From: Balanoglossus misakiensis
Taxonomy: Eukaryota > Hemichordata
Direction: 5' to 3'
Length of the DNA stretch: 64,000 nt
NCBI GenBank assembly: GCA_040954595.2
Contig: CM082584.2
Coordinates: forward strand, 10,602,001 to 10,666,000
Shown here piece after piece: positions 13,401 to 26,621 of this stretch. The translations under genes and the position numbers were made by a program. Position 1 is the stretch's first letter; each line of letters opens with the position of its first letter. The notes beneath the pieces are model-generated. The model worked only from the letters and a program-made list of their open reading frames with translations, did no database searches and had not been told where the DNA came from.

Positions 13401-16400
13401 TCGGTGTGCTGCTACGCTTAAAGTAAAATCACCATTGTGTGATTTATATTCAACTCACCCCCAAATCTTATTTTGGCCAATTTTCCAGTATTTCCCATCG
13501 GGAGGTTTTGTCGGCAATGTTTACCTGCGGAATGTGGACTATTACTCGGAGTATCAGGCCCTGGACGAACTCTATGATCAACTGGACGCCAATCAGTACA
13601 TCTTTGTGGTGGACAGCTGGTATGAAGATCTCAGGGAGTGGATTAAGAAGGTGAAAAGCGATGATCCTGCGTTGGGAGCAAGTAAGTGTGGAGTTGCAGT
13701 TTCTTTTTGAACAGGTCTACTCTTGCATAATCATAGTACCCTGTTTGCTTTAACTGAATGGAAAATTTATGTGCATTGTGCTGGGATTCATTTGTGTGCA
13801 TGTTTTGATTGTCATCACTATTATTCTCTGGTTATATGTCTTTAATATTATCTGGAGTGATTACTGTTGCATCCACCATTGAAATGGCATCTTATTATGT
13901 AAATGTGACAGCCATAATCTTTAACATCTTTGACTTTTCCATCTTTTTTTTCAGATAACCTTCCAGGCAATGAAACACAATTTTTCACTTGGACCCTGGA
14001 ATTTCTACAAGTCACCAATGAAGGCAGGAGACATTCTGATGATGTCAAAATATCCCAGAACAATATTACTGTAAGTAGGCACATTATCCACTAAGAATGT
14101 TTCCAAGTCAAGCTGTAAGACTTTTAAAGTGGAAACGTTTTCCTGCATTCAAAAGCATTATTTGTTTTTCACTTTGTAGTTCTCTCGGATCAATTTTCAA
14201 TTCCATTCTCTCGTGGACTCATCAGAGGAGATCGACGCCATGACGACCATTGATAGACTCATCAAGAATATAGGTTTCTCTGAAAGTGATTCTGCGTTTG
14301 CGTATGCAGATGCCTATCCAAACTGGGATGCTAAGAAGGTACGATAGTCTTATGCCTCTTGTCTTTCCAAAATGGTTTATACAAAATATCATTTGCTTAA
14401 TCTGGAGGGTTTGGTCCCTTCAAATACTGTAATATGTATGAGCTGCATCATTCTCTAACAGTTACTGATTTGTCATTTGTGAATGAAAATCCTTTTTATG
14501 TCAATTAATTTTATTACAGGTCATTAAGGAAGAGTTGTATCGCAATCTCGGTCTTGCAATGGCCGCCGTGTTCATTGTAACGCTCATACTGATAGCCAAT
14601 CTCTGGACATCCCTCCTCGTCTTCTTGTGCGTCATTTTCACCCTGGTAAGTTTCAAGGTATTTTTTGCTCAGCCACATGTTGTGTTCGTTTCACATCAGA
14701 CAGATTTAATCTCTGAATTTGTGAGACATGATTATTGATCCAGTAGAATTAACCAATTTTGATTCACACAGATCGACGTAACAGGAATGATGCATTTCTG
14801 GGGACTGACGATCGACACCGTCACCACCATCAACCTCATCCTGGCGGTGGGATTAGCCGTTGACTATTCAGCACACATCGGCCACACCTTCATGACAGTA
14901 CGGGGAACCAGAGACCGTGAGTCGATCAGCTTTTTATAAAAATAAACATTGACACCCAAAGGGTGAAGATCGACACTATGATTGAGACTGCTTCAGATAT
15001 GACAGTGTTGTCTCAGTATTCTATGATTTCAATGCTTGAAAGAAATGTAAAACATCATGTCAAATAGCTAGTGCAACGATTTTGTTGCATCCATCTTGGC
15101 ACATTGGTTGCCATCACAACCAATCAGAGTAGAACTCTGTGGCAGTGACACCAAACTATCTGCTTCCTTTTACACATCTTGAAATCATAAAAAAAATCTT
15201 ACAATGGAATTATTTCTTTGTTGAACTTTGCAGGTCGCGCCAAGTACACCCTTGGCGACATGGGGCCGGCCGTTTTCAACGGCGGTTTCAGTACTTTCCT
15301 GGCCTTTGTTCTACTCATTTTCTCCAACTCGTACATCTTCAAAGTTTTCTTCAAGGTGAGATTTAAATTTGCTAACACGCCTTGGTCATCAGAGAGACAA
15401 TTATCAACCAAAAATCCCACGAGCAACCGTTGCCTAGCAGTGTGAATCCATTGGTAATATCACCTTGAACATGTTGATACACGATGGCCTACAGGGGATT
15501 GTGCAGTGGTGGAAAATAACACAAGAGAACAGCTTGTTAATATGCCAGAAAGTAGAAACCTTGATTTGGTCACTGCAAGAGTTTCAAGCTCATGCGCACT
15601 ATCTGGAGCAATTTTACTAATAGCCCATTTAGATGATGAGGTACCCACCCCCTTCTGGGTAAGAGAGAAGCAATGAGAAGTAAGATGAATTGTTCAAGGG
15701 TATAACATCAGGGCCAATTCCCTGTTTCTTGACCTTGCCAATCTTCCAATGGCGAGATTGATAATGTACATCTGCTATACGCTATTTGGAAATAAAACAC
15801 ACAGCCCCAGATATGAAAAGTTAAAAAAGAAACAAGTCTATTTGCTATTCTTTTCTCAGTTTACTTGAATTTTATAGTGACATAAAACAATATGTAGAAG
15901 AAACAATTCCACTGAATCGCTTTTAAAAAATTAACATTGATATTATTCATCAATTTTCTCTCAAAACAGATCTTTTTCTTGGTGGTGGTGTTTGGGCTAT
16001 TTCATGGTCTGGTATTTCTGCCAGTCATGTTGAGTTGGATCGGACCATCCCCCTACCTCTCAGCAGAAAACCGAGCCACCGAGGGAGACGATGACGACGA
16101 CGACAAGATCACCCTGGATACCAAGGAGGAGAAGGTTGCCAAGGCGATGGAAGGGATCACCAACCCCGTCTTCATACCCAGGGTGAAGCAGCCGATGGTG
16201 GATGGGGAGGATGTGGAAGCGATGAGGAGTAATGGAACGCAGGTACTGTGTGATGATGAGAAAGTAATGGACGGGGAGGAGATAATGTCCGAGCGGAATG
16301 ATTCCGCGAAAGTGATAATGGTTGGGGAGACGGCTGAAAGTAATCATGTGTTAGCGAAGGAAGGTGGTAATGATGTGGCAGACAAATTGCAGGGTGGTGA

Positions 16401-19067
16401 CAAGGTTGAGGAAACATCAAGCGATGTTGGGGGCCCTGTTGGGGAGAAAACGGGTCTTGGTGATGAAAATGATGCAGAAAAAACAAGTAGTGTAATTGAT
16501 GATAACTCAGAGACAAAAATGCAGGAAAATGATGTAGAGGGTAAAAATTCTAGTGATCAGCTATCTCGAGATGACACAAACTACACTAATGAAGTTTCGG
16601 AGGGTAAAACGCAGAGGGGTGATGATGAAGAGACAAGGGACAGTCATAACAAAGTAGAAGAAAATTCACAGGTGAACGTTTTAGAAGTTGAGGAAAATTT
16701 GAATGAAAATGATGACGAAATCTTCTTGTAGAACAAGATGTCGTGATCAGTTATTGTATAAAAATACATTCCACAAACAACAGATTAGGTTAAAATGTAG
16801 CAAAACTACCATCATCAATTAAATAAAACATTAACTTTGATTCCCATCATGCATGTCAACTAAGGCAGTATAGACAATAATCAGTTATATATTTACATGT
16901 ACACAAAAATATTTACATTTATATGTATTTTGGTGTAAACAATTTGTTAGAAGAGATATATTCGAAAAATAGCAGTGGATACTTCGTAGGGGTGTAAACT
17001 ACTAGGACGCTGTATTATCTGCTGGTACCAAGAATTAGCAAATACATAGAGTGTACACATTTTGAACTATTGGTACACTAATATTAATACATGTGATGGT
17101 AAATGTCATCTTTTATCAAATTCCTCATTATAGACTCTAATATATTCAAAAGTGTAAGTTTCAGATTTGGTTTTAAAACAAAATTCATGTCAACAAATGT
17201 TCAGCAAACTATTTTTGTAAAATAACACTAGCAGAAAAGCTGGAATATTTTTGTTTTTTACTAAAATTTAACATGTTTACAAATCTAATGTGTTTTAAGC
17301 AACAGAAGTCCTTACTCAACTCAATTAAAATTATTTATTATGAAAGATGTGACATAGCTCCCTCATTCTGTAGTTTTCCCTTTTATAATGAGGCTTCATC
17401 ATATCTATTAATAGACTCTGTGAATCACGTTTATGCAATTTGTGTCTCAATTATTTTCTGGGAGCGTGTATGCTTCCTGTCAGTGAAAATAGGATTCCCA
17501 TGGCCGTGGGTGGGCTAATCAGCTCAGTAGGGCTTCACAATTATCAGGGTAAAATGAAAAACAGTCTGTAAACAGTTCCCAGAGTGTCATAAAGGTGGCC
17601 TGTCGCCAAAGACAGATCAGGCCTGCAGTAGGTCATGTGACCAGTCAGTGCCTTTAGGCTATCAATCATGTGACATGGTTTGAACCAATCAGTGCCTTTT
17701 AAGACCATCAACCATCCAATGGTATTACAGGTCCTTTTCAGACAGGATGTAGACAGATAATTCTTGCATATAGGCCAGGAAAAGATCCTTAGACAATGAA
17801 GTAAATAGTTAAACGTATTTTTGATATGTTCCTTCAAAAGTGCTGGCTGAAGAATCTTGCCCAAGCTTTTTAACAAAGACGGTTTACTGACCGTAATGCT
17901 GTTTTATATTCTTAATACCATACTCTAAATTACTTCATTTTGTACACTAAAATCATCTTTTGAGAGATGTTGTGCTGTTTTCTTTGCTGAGATTTGTTGA
18001 ACACTTTAACAATACTTTTAATACTCCCAACTTTGCTCACAACCCTAGTGGCTGCATCTGATAACATCACGTTTGCACTTTTTCTGTGTTGTGTGAGCCA
18101 TTGCTTTCTTAGCTTTGGAGTATACCTGTGGCTGTATTTATAATTTGTCTTGTTCATATTAAAGGGACAATAACTGTAACTTCAATAATGCATGTTTAAA
18201 CGCCATGTATTCAGCTTGCCAAAAAAATGTATGTATGTGTAGTGCAATACTATTGGCGACATTCAATTTTTAGTCCGGTTATGTGACACTGACAGGTTTG
18301 AGATGACATAACTTATACATTTTGATTGTATGTGTTGTTAGAATGATAGAAAGCTTAGAATTTACGCCCACCTTAGGTGTACTTTTTTCAATGCAATGTT
18401 TCATCTCACCGCATAATTTCTGTTTGCATGTGTGGCATTTGTTGCAAGTATTTGCTGTAATTTGCACAATGAATAAAATAACCTAGATTTGAATCCAAAT
18501 ATTCATCTGGCTCTTTTTATCATGCTGTGTGCTTGCTTGGCTAATGCTTGCTTCTGTCTGACACACACTATTCTTCCTAAAGAGATGAATGATTGTGGCG
18601 GCATGGTCTTGTCTGTTATGCTGCATAACCATCAGGCAGAAAGCTGCCACTGAAGAGTCAATATTCATTTGAGTTCCCCCCAATGGTTGTGCCGTGACCC
18701 AGCCCCTCTGCTGTATACAAAGCAACCCAAGCCGAGGGTCTGGGTCCACAAGACTTATGCCAGAAACTCAAGTTGAACGCCATGTCTTCTTGATTTTCAG
18801 ACCCAACATCAAGGCAAGAAAAACGGAGACCCGATGTCCAACGGAAGACCAAACAGCCAGACAACAAAACCCACGGATGTCAAACCAACCATACCACAGA
18901 ATGACAAAATTCCACCTTACGGAAGACCCGAAATCCCTCCACCAGACTATGACCTGCCCAAGTCAAGTCAAAGATCGGTGAGGTCATCCAGTCCGGGGTC
19001 ACCAATTACCAAGACATTCAGTAGTCATGAGGTCAACACAGAGAATGTCCCCAATGTCAATGTCTGA
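8800..19067 (+). CDS. Patched domain-containing protein (PTCHD3/ptr-like), PPxY isoform
   Basis: Multi-pass membrane protein of the Patched/RND family. Exons: 8800-8903, 9487-9733, 10223-10293, 10685-10804, 11946-12093, 12619-12939, 13155-13292, 13489-13681, 13955-14070, 14180-14338, 14520-14645, 14772-14916, 15234-15355, 15970-16242 and 18801-19067. All have GT-AG borders and continuous phase, giving 849 residues. A first membrane segment (about 45-63) is followed by an extracellular region. Next comes the end of the sterol-sensing domain (GVSITVTSITDFVAFGIG, from residue 231), then membrane segment 7, a second extracellular loop, and the C-terminal bundle with the GLAVDYSAHIGH motif typical of the family. 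The first part of the sterol-sensing domain, expected between residues 230 and 231, is absent from the 525-bp gap 12094-12618. The last exon encodes a cytosolic tail with PPDY (residues 808-811), a possible WW-domain ligand. An alternative terminal exon is listed separately. Confidence 0.9.
10355..10424. repeat. (CAT)n microsatellite
   Basis: About 23 uninterrupted CAT/ATG triplets lie in an intron of the Patched-like gene, followed by imperfect CAA/CAT units to about 10470. The poly-His and poly-Asp open frames here are artefacts of the repeat. Confidence 0.95.
15970..16731 (+). CDS. Alternative composite last exon of the Patched-like gene (acidic tail)
   Basis: The exon beginning at 15970 encodes the last membrane segments (IFFLVVVFGLFHGLVFLPVM) and can be spliced at CAG|GTACTG (16242/16243) into the exon at 18801. 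If that donor is not used, the frame stays open for a further 162 codons to TAG at 16729-16731. This gives a 923-residue isoform with a strongly acidic Asp/Glu/Ser/Asn-rich tail. AATAAA at 16822-16827 lies 91 bp after the stop, consistent with intronic polyadenylation. Both the open frame and the signal argue that this end is used, but no transcript is available. Confidence 0.6.
   Translation: MFFLVVVFGLFHGLVFLPVMLSWIGPSPYLSAENRATEGDDDDDDKITLDTKEEKVAKAMEGITNPVFIPRVKQPMVDGEDVEAMRSNGTQVLCDDEKVMDGEEIMSERNDSAKVIMVGETAESNHVLAKEGGNDVADKLQGGDKVEETSSDVGGPVGEKTGLGDENDAEKTSSVIDDNSETKMQENDVEGKNSSDQLSRDDTNYTNEVSEGKTQRGDDEETRDSHNKVEENSQVNVLEVEENLNENDDEIFL
16822..16827 (+). terminator. Poly(A) signal for the acidic-tail isoform
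   Basis: AATAAA lies 91 bp past the TAG at 16731, inside what would be the last intron of the PPxY isoform. Confidence 0.5.
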
Positions 19068-19232
19068 GTTTTGTTCCATTTCATATACAAACATATAGAC
19101 AACTGGATGCTGAATTTGAAAAATGCAAGTCTTGTTTGTTTTGTAATTCTGTGAGAATTTATTTGCTTGCCGTTCCCATTTCTTGTCAATGAGAGAAGTA
19201 ATATGATTGAAAACAATGCCACAGCTCATTAT

Positions 19233-19238
19233 AATAAA
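19233..19238 (+). terminator. Poly(A) signal for the PPxY isoform
   Basis: AATAAA lies 166 bp after the TGA at 19065-19067. A second AATAAA lies near 19710. Confidence 0.5.
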
Positions 19239-19239
19239 G

Positions 19240-22200
19240 ATGCATTCAAGACCTGTAAACCAGTTCGTGATATTGAAGTTTATTTTCTATCAGTGTTTTT
19301 GTTTTAAAACAACATGTAGAGATATTGTGGAAATTTTTATGTGTTTCAATCTCTAAAAGAGCATGCACAGACCAAGTTTGAAGTGATGGACGTGAAATGA
19401 TTTTTCTTATAATATTACTAAGAATTTTAATGCAGCACTGATTACATTCTCATTGTTATAGCAAAATTCAGTACGTATTTGTAAATATGTGAAACAGTAA
19501 TATCTAAATTTGTGTGTATATATATGAAACTTTTCAAGAGAAAACTGTTTGTTTTCGATATTTTAACAGGGTAAATTAACGAGTTGCTGAATTCGAACGT
19601 TTTCTCTGTCCATGTGCACTGTACTGATGCAATATGAGGCCCTCTACGGTGGTCTGTATTTTCTCCGCCATCTCAAATGTACATGATGTTGATATGCTAT
19701 TGTTTTTAAATAAAAAAAAAAGATAAAAATGTTATGACTTAAAGCCTGATATGTATTTTTGTGTTTTTCTTCTTTCTTCTAGTATTTTTTTCGATTGAAA
19801 ATGCCACGTGCCACATCATATACACATCAGTGTGCATTCCGATTATATAATGCATGTATATTAAAATAGTATGCAGATTTTATCTTAATGCGACAGATGT
19901 CGCCAACGACATACCTCTTTTAATATGACACAGAATTCATGCACTAAGAAATGTTAAACGATGGATGTGAATGTACTTAACAGATAAACTATCAGTGTTT
20001 TGACGCGAATGATGAAAATTCTGCGAATTTAATTTTCAAAGACGTATAATATGAACATTTTGGGAAGTGAAAGCTATGTTCCGATTTTATACAACCGCGT
20101 TGTATGTACGTCCGCGTCATTAACACCGGGTACGTACCGGTAAAACCCATCAATCGAATAAAATGGGAAGTAAATTGTTTTTATTTTATTAGAAAACATT
20201 TCGCGACCACGATTGCCATCCGGGTTTAATGACAATGATTTATCGCCGGCAAAATTTTGATTGGTAGCGCCGATACAAATAAGACGAAAATCCACCAAAG
20301 ACTCAGGACATTTCGGGAAGCAAACGAACACGAATTTGTGACACGTCACATCAAGATTGATATTTTTGTCGTCGCTTGAATGAAAAGCTTCTGACAGTCG
20401 TGACGTGGAAACAAACTTGATGTGGGTGACTTGAGTTTGCTCGCGTTTCTTTTATTTGTACGACAGTGTTTTAAAGTTACAGAAACCTGTCACGGTGTGC
20501 GTACCCGCAACGAAATGCACGCCATGATTTATATGTTTGCTGTAAGAAAACTTCAAAGAGTACGTGTATACACATGACCGTCCAGTACGACACACATCAC
20601 CTTGGGCAAAAGCTGCGATTCGGACAAGGCTGAAGCATAGTAACGGCAAATGTATTATCCTCTTACAAAAAAAAAAAACTGATGAAAAGTTTACGAGAAC
20701 AATAATAGTAAAGACAAGCATTATGTGTATAAGGGGCTTTTTCTGCCAATACATGTACTGGGCTCTTCAGTTACGTCACTAGTGAAGTAGGCCCTACTTA
20801 TTGAATCACGGTAGACCCTGGACTGACACTTTCCAGTCAGCGTAATCCCAATGCTTTCAACTTTTCTGCATAACAAAACTCGGCATTCCTTGGGTCATTA
20901 ACACTGTTATTACAACGTCACCCTCCTTTCCAAAGGCTGCATTATTATGAACAAACAAAGTCTCCGAATTCCCTAATCCCATCTTTTCAAATGACGCGTC
21001 TCATTCACGTTTCTGAAACAAAGGAGGAATGCGGCGGCTTTTTTTTCTGGGGTAGTTCCTCATATACGAAGAGAAGAATCGCATGATTGGTTTCCACATC
21101 ACAAAAAAAATATCTGCAAATTAACTTGGACAACGGACCCAGAAAAGACGCAGACTTGGTCGCATATTTCCACGAATACAACTTGTTGACACTAAGCTAA
21201 CTTTCCCTCCTGATCAGGCCTGCCTCCTCATCAGCGCCGGATGCAAGTTACGTAACACCGAAAAAAACTTTCGATGACATTGATACCAGTTGTGTGACCG
21301 CGGTTTAGATATCGCGGGGAAATTCATCCCATGCGGCGTTCTTGAAATTCATGCAGGAACATGCCGTAAAAATTCTCACTGTGTTAGAAATTTCGTTTGG
21401 TAATATACCCGAGATGACAAAAATTACCCGAATAGGCCTACATTTCGAAAAGGGGTTTTGAAGAACGCGCCTCGTGGTCCCAAGGCCACGCCCTCAATTA
21501 AAGTTTCCAATTTTCAAGAAGTAGACGGTGTAACTGGTGGGAAATGACCTTACATGAAAAATCGGCGATTCTATTATGAATGCTGGTGTCACGCGAAACT
21601 TTGCCACCGCGGTTGCACATCGAGGGGGTCTCTACGTTAAATTTTGTTTGACGTCCATGCGCGTTTACCAGTTTCAGGAATGCCCGGATGTTGTGCCATA
21701 TAAGTGACAGCGTGCAGTAGCAGGCCATTCGGGAATACTAGTTTGCTGTTAGTAGGTGACCTATATTTGAAAGACAATGTATAGAAAAGTATGCCAATGT
21801 ATTTCAGTGATTACTAGTGTTAATAGTGATAACAAATGTTACGTATAAAGAAGTATCTGAAAAGGGGGGACGTTATTATGATCGCTGACATTTGTGCATG
21901 TATTACCATCCATACATGTATTGTTTGACAGCTATAACTCAAATTGGGCCATACCATTTTCACCATTGGTTTCAGGGAGATCGGGTGGATTTATTTAAGT
22001 TTTTTCTCGCTGGTATGTAGCTTTACCGACGTGTTCCACAGTAAGCGTTCAAGTAATAGATAACGGAGACGATTTTTGGCATAATCGTGTGCAATTCGAA
22101 GCTTAAAATCAGCCACAATGCAACTTGTTTGATGCACCACCAATAAACCCTACCCTGTCCCCGGAAAGTGGTTCCAGTCGAGCTGGTTGCAAGAAATTTA

Positions 22201-22366
22201 CATTCCAGGTCACTTCTGTATACCAATAATCCCCAGTCTTTATACTACGCACAGGCTTGGCCCATTGCACACACAGCTCGACCGTGTCAAAACTGACCCT
22301 GCACTTCAACTTGCACGCAAGAGGAGCCGCAACTTTAATTTAAGCCAATTCGTGCCCAAGGTTAAA
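19240..22366. other. Intergenic and caveolin 5' flank
   Basis: AT-rich and without recognisable exons. The caveolin reading frame is open upstream of its chosen ATG as far as an ATG at 22187, so part of 22187-22366 may be 5'UTR or a longer N-terminus. No other gene is supported. Confidence 0.5.
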
Positions 22367-23102
22367 ATGTCGAACGATCCTCAGCTCGAAATTAGCCACT
22401 CTGATAAAGACATCGATGTCAGAATTAAGGCCCCGGACAGCGCACATCTGGATATGGAAGATCGGGACCCGACAAACATGAATGAATTCGTCAAGGTACG
22501 TGAGAGTGACACCCCTTTTACGAACAAGACTGACATTTCCCCCACACCCTCCCCATAAGCGCTTTATATTCATACGCATTCTGATGACACTGCGCAAATA
22601 GTTGACCGTGGAACTGATAGAATGGAAAACAAATGAATTATCACCCGAAAAATTTATAGAATTTGTAAGAGTTGCGGGTTGGTTTGCACAGTTGACATAG
22701 GCCTACACTCGTCCCATGTGTGAACTCTTTACGTCCACCGACACACCACCAAGCTTATGTACATGCGTATGTGACACAATTACAGTTAATCTCTTACACT
22801 CTCGCTTCCTCGCATCTCGTAAATATGAGCGGTATTTTTCGTAAATGAAAGACCTCATGAGTCTATCTATATGTTTCAGTTGCAAACCCGAGTTCGTGAA
22901 TTGTCCTCAATAGCGATTTGGAAACATAAAAGTTGACCGATTTTTCGGAATGCACAATAGACTCGTATGTCAAGGGACCGCAGTGTTTGAGCATTCTTTT
23001 GACTCTGCATTGTGTACTGAGCATTGTTTAAGTAAACACGTGTTCAATTTTACGACAGTGGGTGTCAGGGACCAGCCTACTCCACAAGTGGCTGTGATTT
23101 CT

Positions 23103-23142
<40 letters not shown>

Positions 23143-25942
23143 TCGGATACCAACATGTACACCGTGACGGGCAAAAATCTTCGGGGATTTCTTTTGATTC
23201 AGTATTCGGACCGCGTCACATATTTCAGCTTAGACGCCCACCCACACGGTTGTAAAATATATTGACATTTCTAAGACATTGACAAGATAAGTCAAGCTTC
23301 GATAAGATACGATACATTTATTGCCCCGCGTAGAGAAATTACAAGCAAGCAAATAACACAATTTATCACCATGGTGCTCACGGGGAAAGGAGGTACTGAC
23401 CGATCAAATGATCTAAAACTCGACCCTCGACCCTCAGTGACAAGAGGTTTCCATAAGATAACGCACAACAATGCATGTCCACGAATAAACACCGACTAAA
23501 ACTTCCTCAACCTTTTCTTAGGAAAGAACACTGCGGAGGAAATACAGGACTTGTCAATTCTCATAGCCAGCTGAAACATTCCTGCGCCCGCAAAATGAAA
23601 ATTAACATCTTTCATTGTGTAACATTGATCCGGATAAATCATCCGTAAAACAATGGAATATTCATACAAATGAATGCATTATGAGTTTATTATCTAACTG
23701 CAGTGTCGTAATCAACCAAAACTGAACGGTAATATTATTTAAATGAAACGTGACGCGCATGTTCGAATGTTTCCCATACCTCTCCGCCCCAAGAGAGATA
23801 TTACCAGTCACAATGTTACATGAATCTCATTACATACATGTAAATCAAAGTTTACATCATTGCTGATATGATATCGACCCCCGGGCCCCGTGGATATGCT
23901 GGTCGGCAATTTCGCCAAATATCCGGATCCGGCATCAGGTTACCGTCGATCGCACCAAGCACGATACACTTCTGTCAGCTTATACATTTTGGCCTATATT
24001 TGCAGGAAATTGTGATAAATACTATTTGAAGTTGAGGAATAATGAACTTAATGAGGCAACACAGGCACAACCAAAAAGGCCTACGCATCAGTCCCACAAT
24101 GCATTGCGCTAACTGCAGGTCACTGGGACGCATCATGATTACACTTGTTAGAACACGAAAAATTTCTCAACTTGAACGACCGTTTGCATTGTAGCCGGGA
24201 ATATCTGGGAAAGGTTCGTTCGTGCCAGAGGGCTGGATGGAATCCACTGAATTCACAATTCCCGGCCACGTGACAATTCTGGGAAATGCAGATTGTCCAC
24301 TACGCTGTGTTTGTGTTGTGCTGAAAATGTTGTTTCTATTTTTGTATATAAAGAAAAGCACAGCTGTCAAAGTCCGTCCATTTATGATATATTAACCCGC
24401 ATTATGAACGATGTTGCGTTCTTATTCTGTTTAATTAGCACCACGGCTTACACGGCAAAACTGGTGCAATATATTAATATATTTAGGCCTATGATTTGAA
24501 TAATTTACTCCTTGAAAATATAGTGCATGTCCGACCTGCCTACCCTAAATTTGGAAAGCGTGTCATGCATTCCGTTCTGCAAACAATACATGTATTGATG
24601 ACACGGTGTCATTTATTTATCCTGATACCATGGTAACTGTTTGGCTTCAAAGACATTCTGTTTGCTACCATTTTAGTCGAGTCGTGTAAAAGACAAACAT
24701 CGCACGGTCTTTTCATCTCGAATGTTTGTGGCCACCGCTAAAATTACCATTCTCGATGTTTCGCATTATCACATCGACTTTTTGCATAATTTGACATTTG
24801 TTTCTGACAAACTGGTTTGAACTGGTTGGACGAACAATACTTTGCTATAGGTATTTAAATAAATACACTTTTGGACTAGTAATAGTCAGTTGGAATATCA
24901 AAAAAATACTCCCGTCGTCAGATAGGAGTGGTCAACGGCCCTCTAATAATGAATGCATTCAGAAACAGGCGTCAGAGGGCAGCTAACAAGACATGTTATT
25001 GGCAACAACCATACGAATCATAATTCAGATCCATTCGGATTTTGTTATATCATGGGCGCATTGGACACCTCTGTCCTCTCATCCTTCACCTACGCACGTG
25101 GGACATCACCATGCACACCTTACGTCATCAAACCCGACTGGATTTCACGAGAATTTCACGAAGTTCACCGATCTCATTGTGAGTATTCTGTCATTGTGTT
25201 GTTATGTCTATCATATTCTCACAGGCACTTTCGTTCAAAAAACGCGATTTTATGATTTATACCCACTCCTTTTCATTTCCTTGGTAATGTTTGTTGCACC
25301 AGTAATATCCACCAAGAAAAGTTTTGAGTGAAAAAAGACTGTATCAGACGTGTGGACTAATGTAACAGACTTGTGAACAGTAATATTTAAACGACAAACT
25401 TTTACACTTTCAGGTGAACTTCGACGATATTTTTGCCGAACCGGAAGGGATCCACAGTTACGACGCCGTTTGGCGGTGGAGTTTCAAGTGCTTTGTTGGT
25501 TCCAAGTTCTGGTGCTACAGAATCTGCACACTCATCTGTGGAATTCCTTTTGCTTTCTGCTGGGGTGAGTTCAGTTTTCGGTGTTTCAGAAGAACATGTA
25601 GAATAGAAATGGCAAAATCTGTCAGAGAGCACTGATGCGCTCTAAACAAGAAACCGCTTTGTCGCATCATCGTCTAGCAACCAATTGATAAAGGCACATT
25701 ATAAGGGCGAAAGATAGAAAGAATTCAACATTTCTTTTCGTTTCTCCCTCCTAGGTATCAACTTCGCCTGTTTGGCGTTCTGGCATATCTGGTATGTAGT
25801 GCCGTGTACAAAGGCCTATCTGATCGGCATCTACTGGTTCCAAAGACTCTGGGAGATCTTCATCAAGTGCTTCTGTGATCCGCAGTACGATTCGTGCAGT
25901 CGATTCTTCTCCAATATCAAAGTGTCTCTCACCAAGCAGTAG
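22367..25942 (+). CDS. CAV: Caveolin (CAV1/CAV3-like)
   Basis: Hairpin membrane protein that oligomerises to form caveolae at the plasma membrane. Three exons, 22367-22495, 25414-25564 and 25755-25942, encode 155 residues (the family is usually 150-180). Visible hallmarks are DRDP in exon 1; FDDIFAEPEG, the counterpart of the FEDVIAEP signature; the scaffolding region DAVWRWSFKCFVGSKFWCYR (about 60-79); a hydrophobic intramembrane segment through the HIWYVVPC block; and C-terminal cysteines in KCFCDPQYDSC, candidate palmitoylation sites. It ends RFFSNIKVSLTKQ, close to vertebrate caveolins. The start MSNDP was chosen for family length; an in-frame ATG exists at 22187. Intron 1 is about 2.9 kb. 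A duplicate of exons 2 and 3 follows at 26622. Confidence 0.95.
23100..23144. repeat. (TTTC)n microsatellite
   Basis: Pyrimidine tetranucleotide repeat of about 11 units in caveolin intron 1. Confidence 0.9.
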
Positions 25943-26217
25943 TTACTTAATTATCCGGTAACTATGGCAGCGACCAGGAGGCTATGGCTTCTCCGGTTAC
26001 CATCGAGACCACTCCGAAGATGCGTGTGTTCATTAGCTCCGTTATCAAACAGCTCAGATCGAAAAAAACACTGGGTACAAAGATGGGGATCGGAAGTATA
26101 GACTCTTCTTAAATAGGACAGACTTGGTGAACTTAATGACTTTCCCAGTGTTTCGTATGTACAGAAGTCTTGATGTAATGTAAACTTTCCAACTATGTAT
26201 AAGTTTTATCCAACTTG

Positions 26218-26223
26218 AATAAA
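26218..26223 (+). terminator. Poly(A) signal after first caveolin end
   Basis: AATAAA lies about 275 bp after the caveolin stop codon (25940-25942) and before the second caveolin exon pair. Confidence 0.55.
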
Positions 26224-26621
26224 ATCACTATCCTCGAAGAGATTGAGGCCAATTTGACCACTTGTCTTGATCATCACCAGAAGATCGATGAACGATATCG
26301 CTGATCAGAAGTTGATCAGGAATTATCGAGCAAACTGCCAACTGCAAATACTAGTACAGTTAGTTCAGGCCGACGACCCCCATCACTGGTAGTACGTGCC
26401 ACTGGACACGTGCCACATAACTGAATAAAAACAAAAGCAGGGAGGAAGTTTAATCAGAGGGCGCGGTTTAGTTCCCCCGCACCCCTAGTGACACCCATAG
26501 ACATAGTTCGTTTCCTACGATATATTTGCATGTAAAGATATATCTATTGTATTCTTCATTTTACTTTAAAAATCTATCGGTCCATGCCTGTAAATTTCAT
26601 AATTACTTTCTCTTTCATTAG

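Noticed and set aside
25943-26621. A private first exon for the second caveolin cassette
   Set aside because: No ATG-bearing open segment with a phase-0 donor and caveolin-like N-terminus was found in this 679-bp gap.
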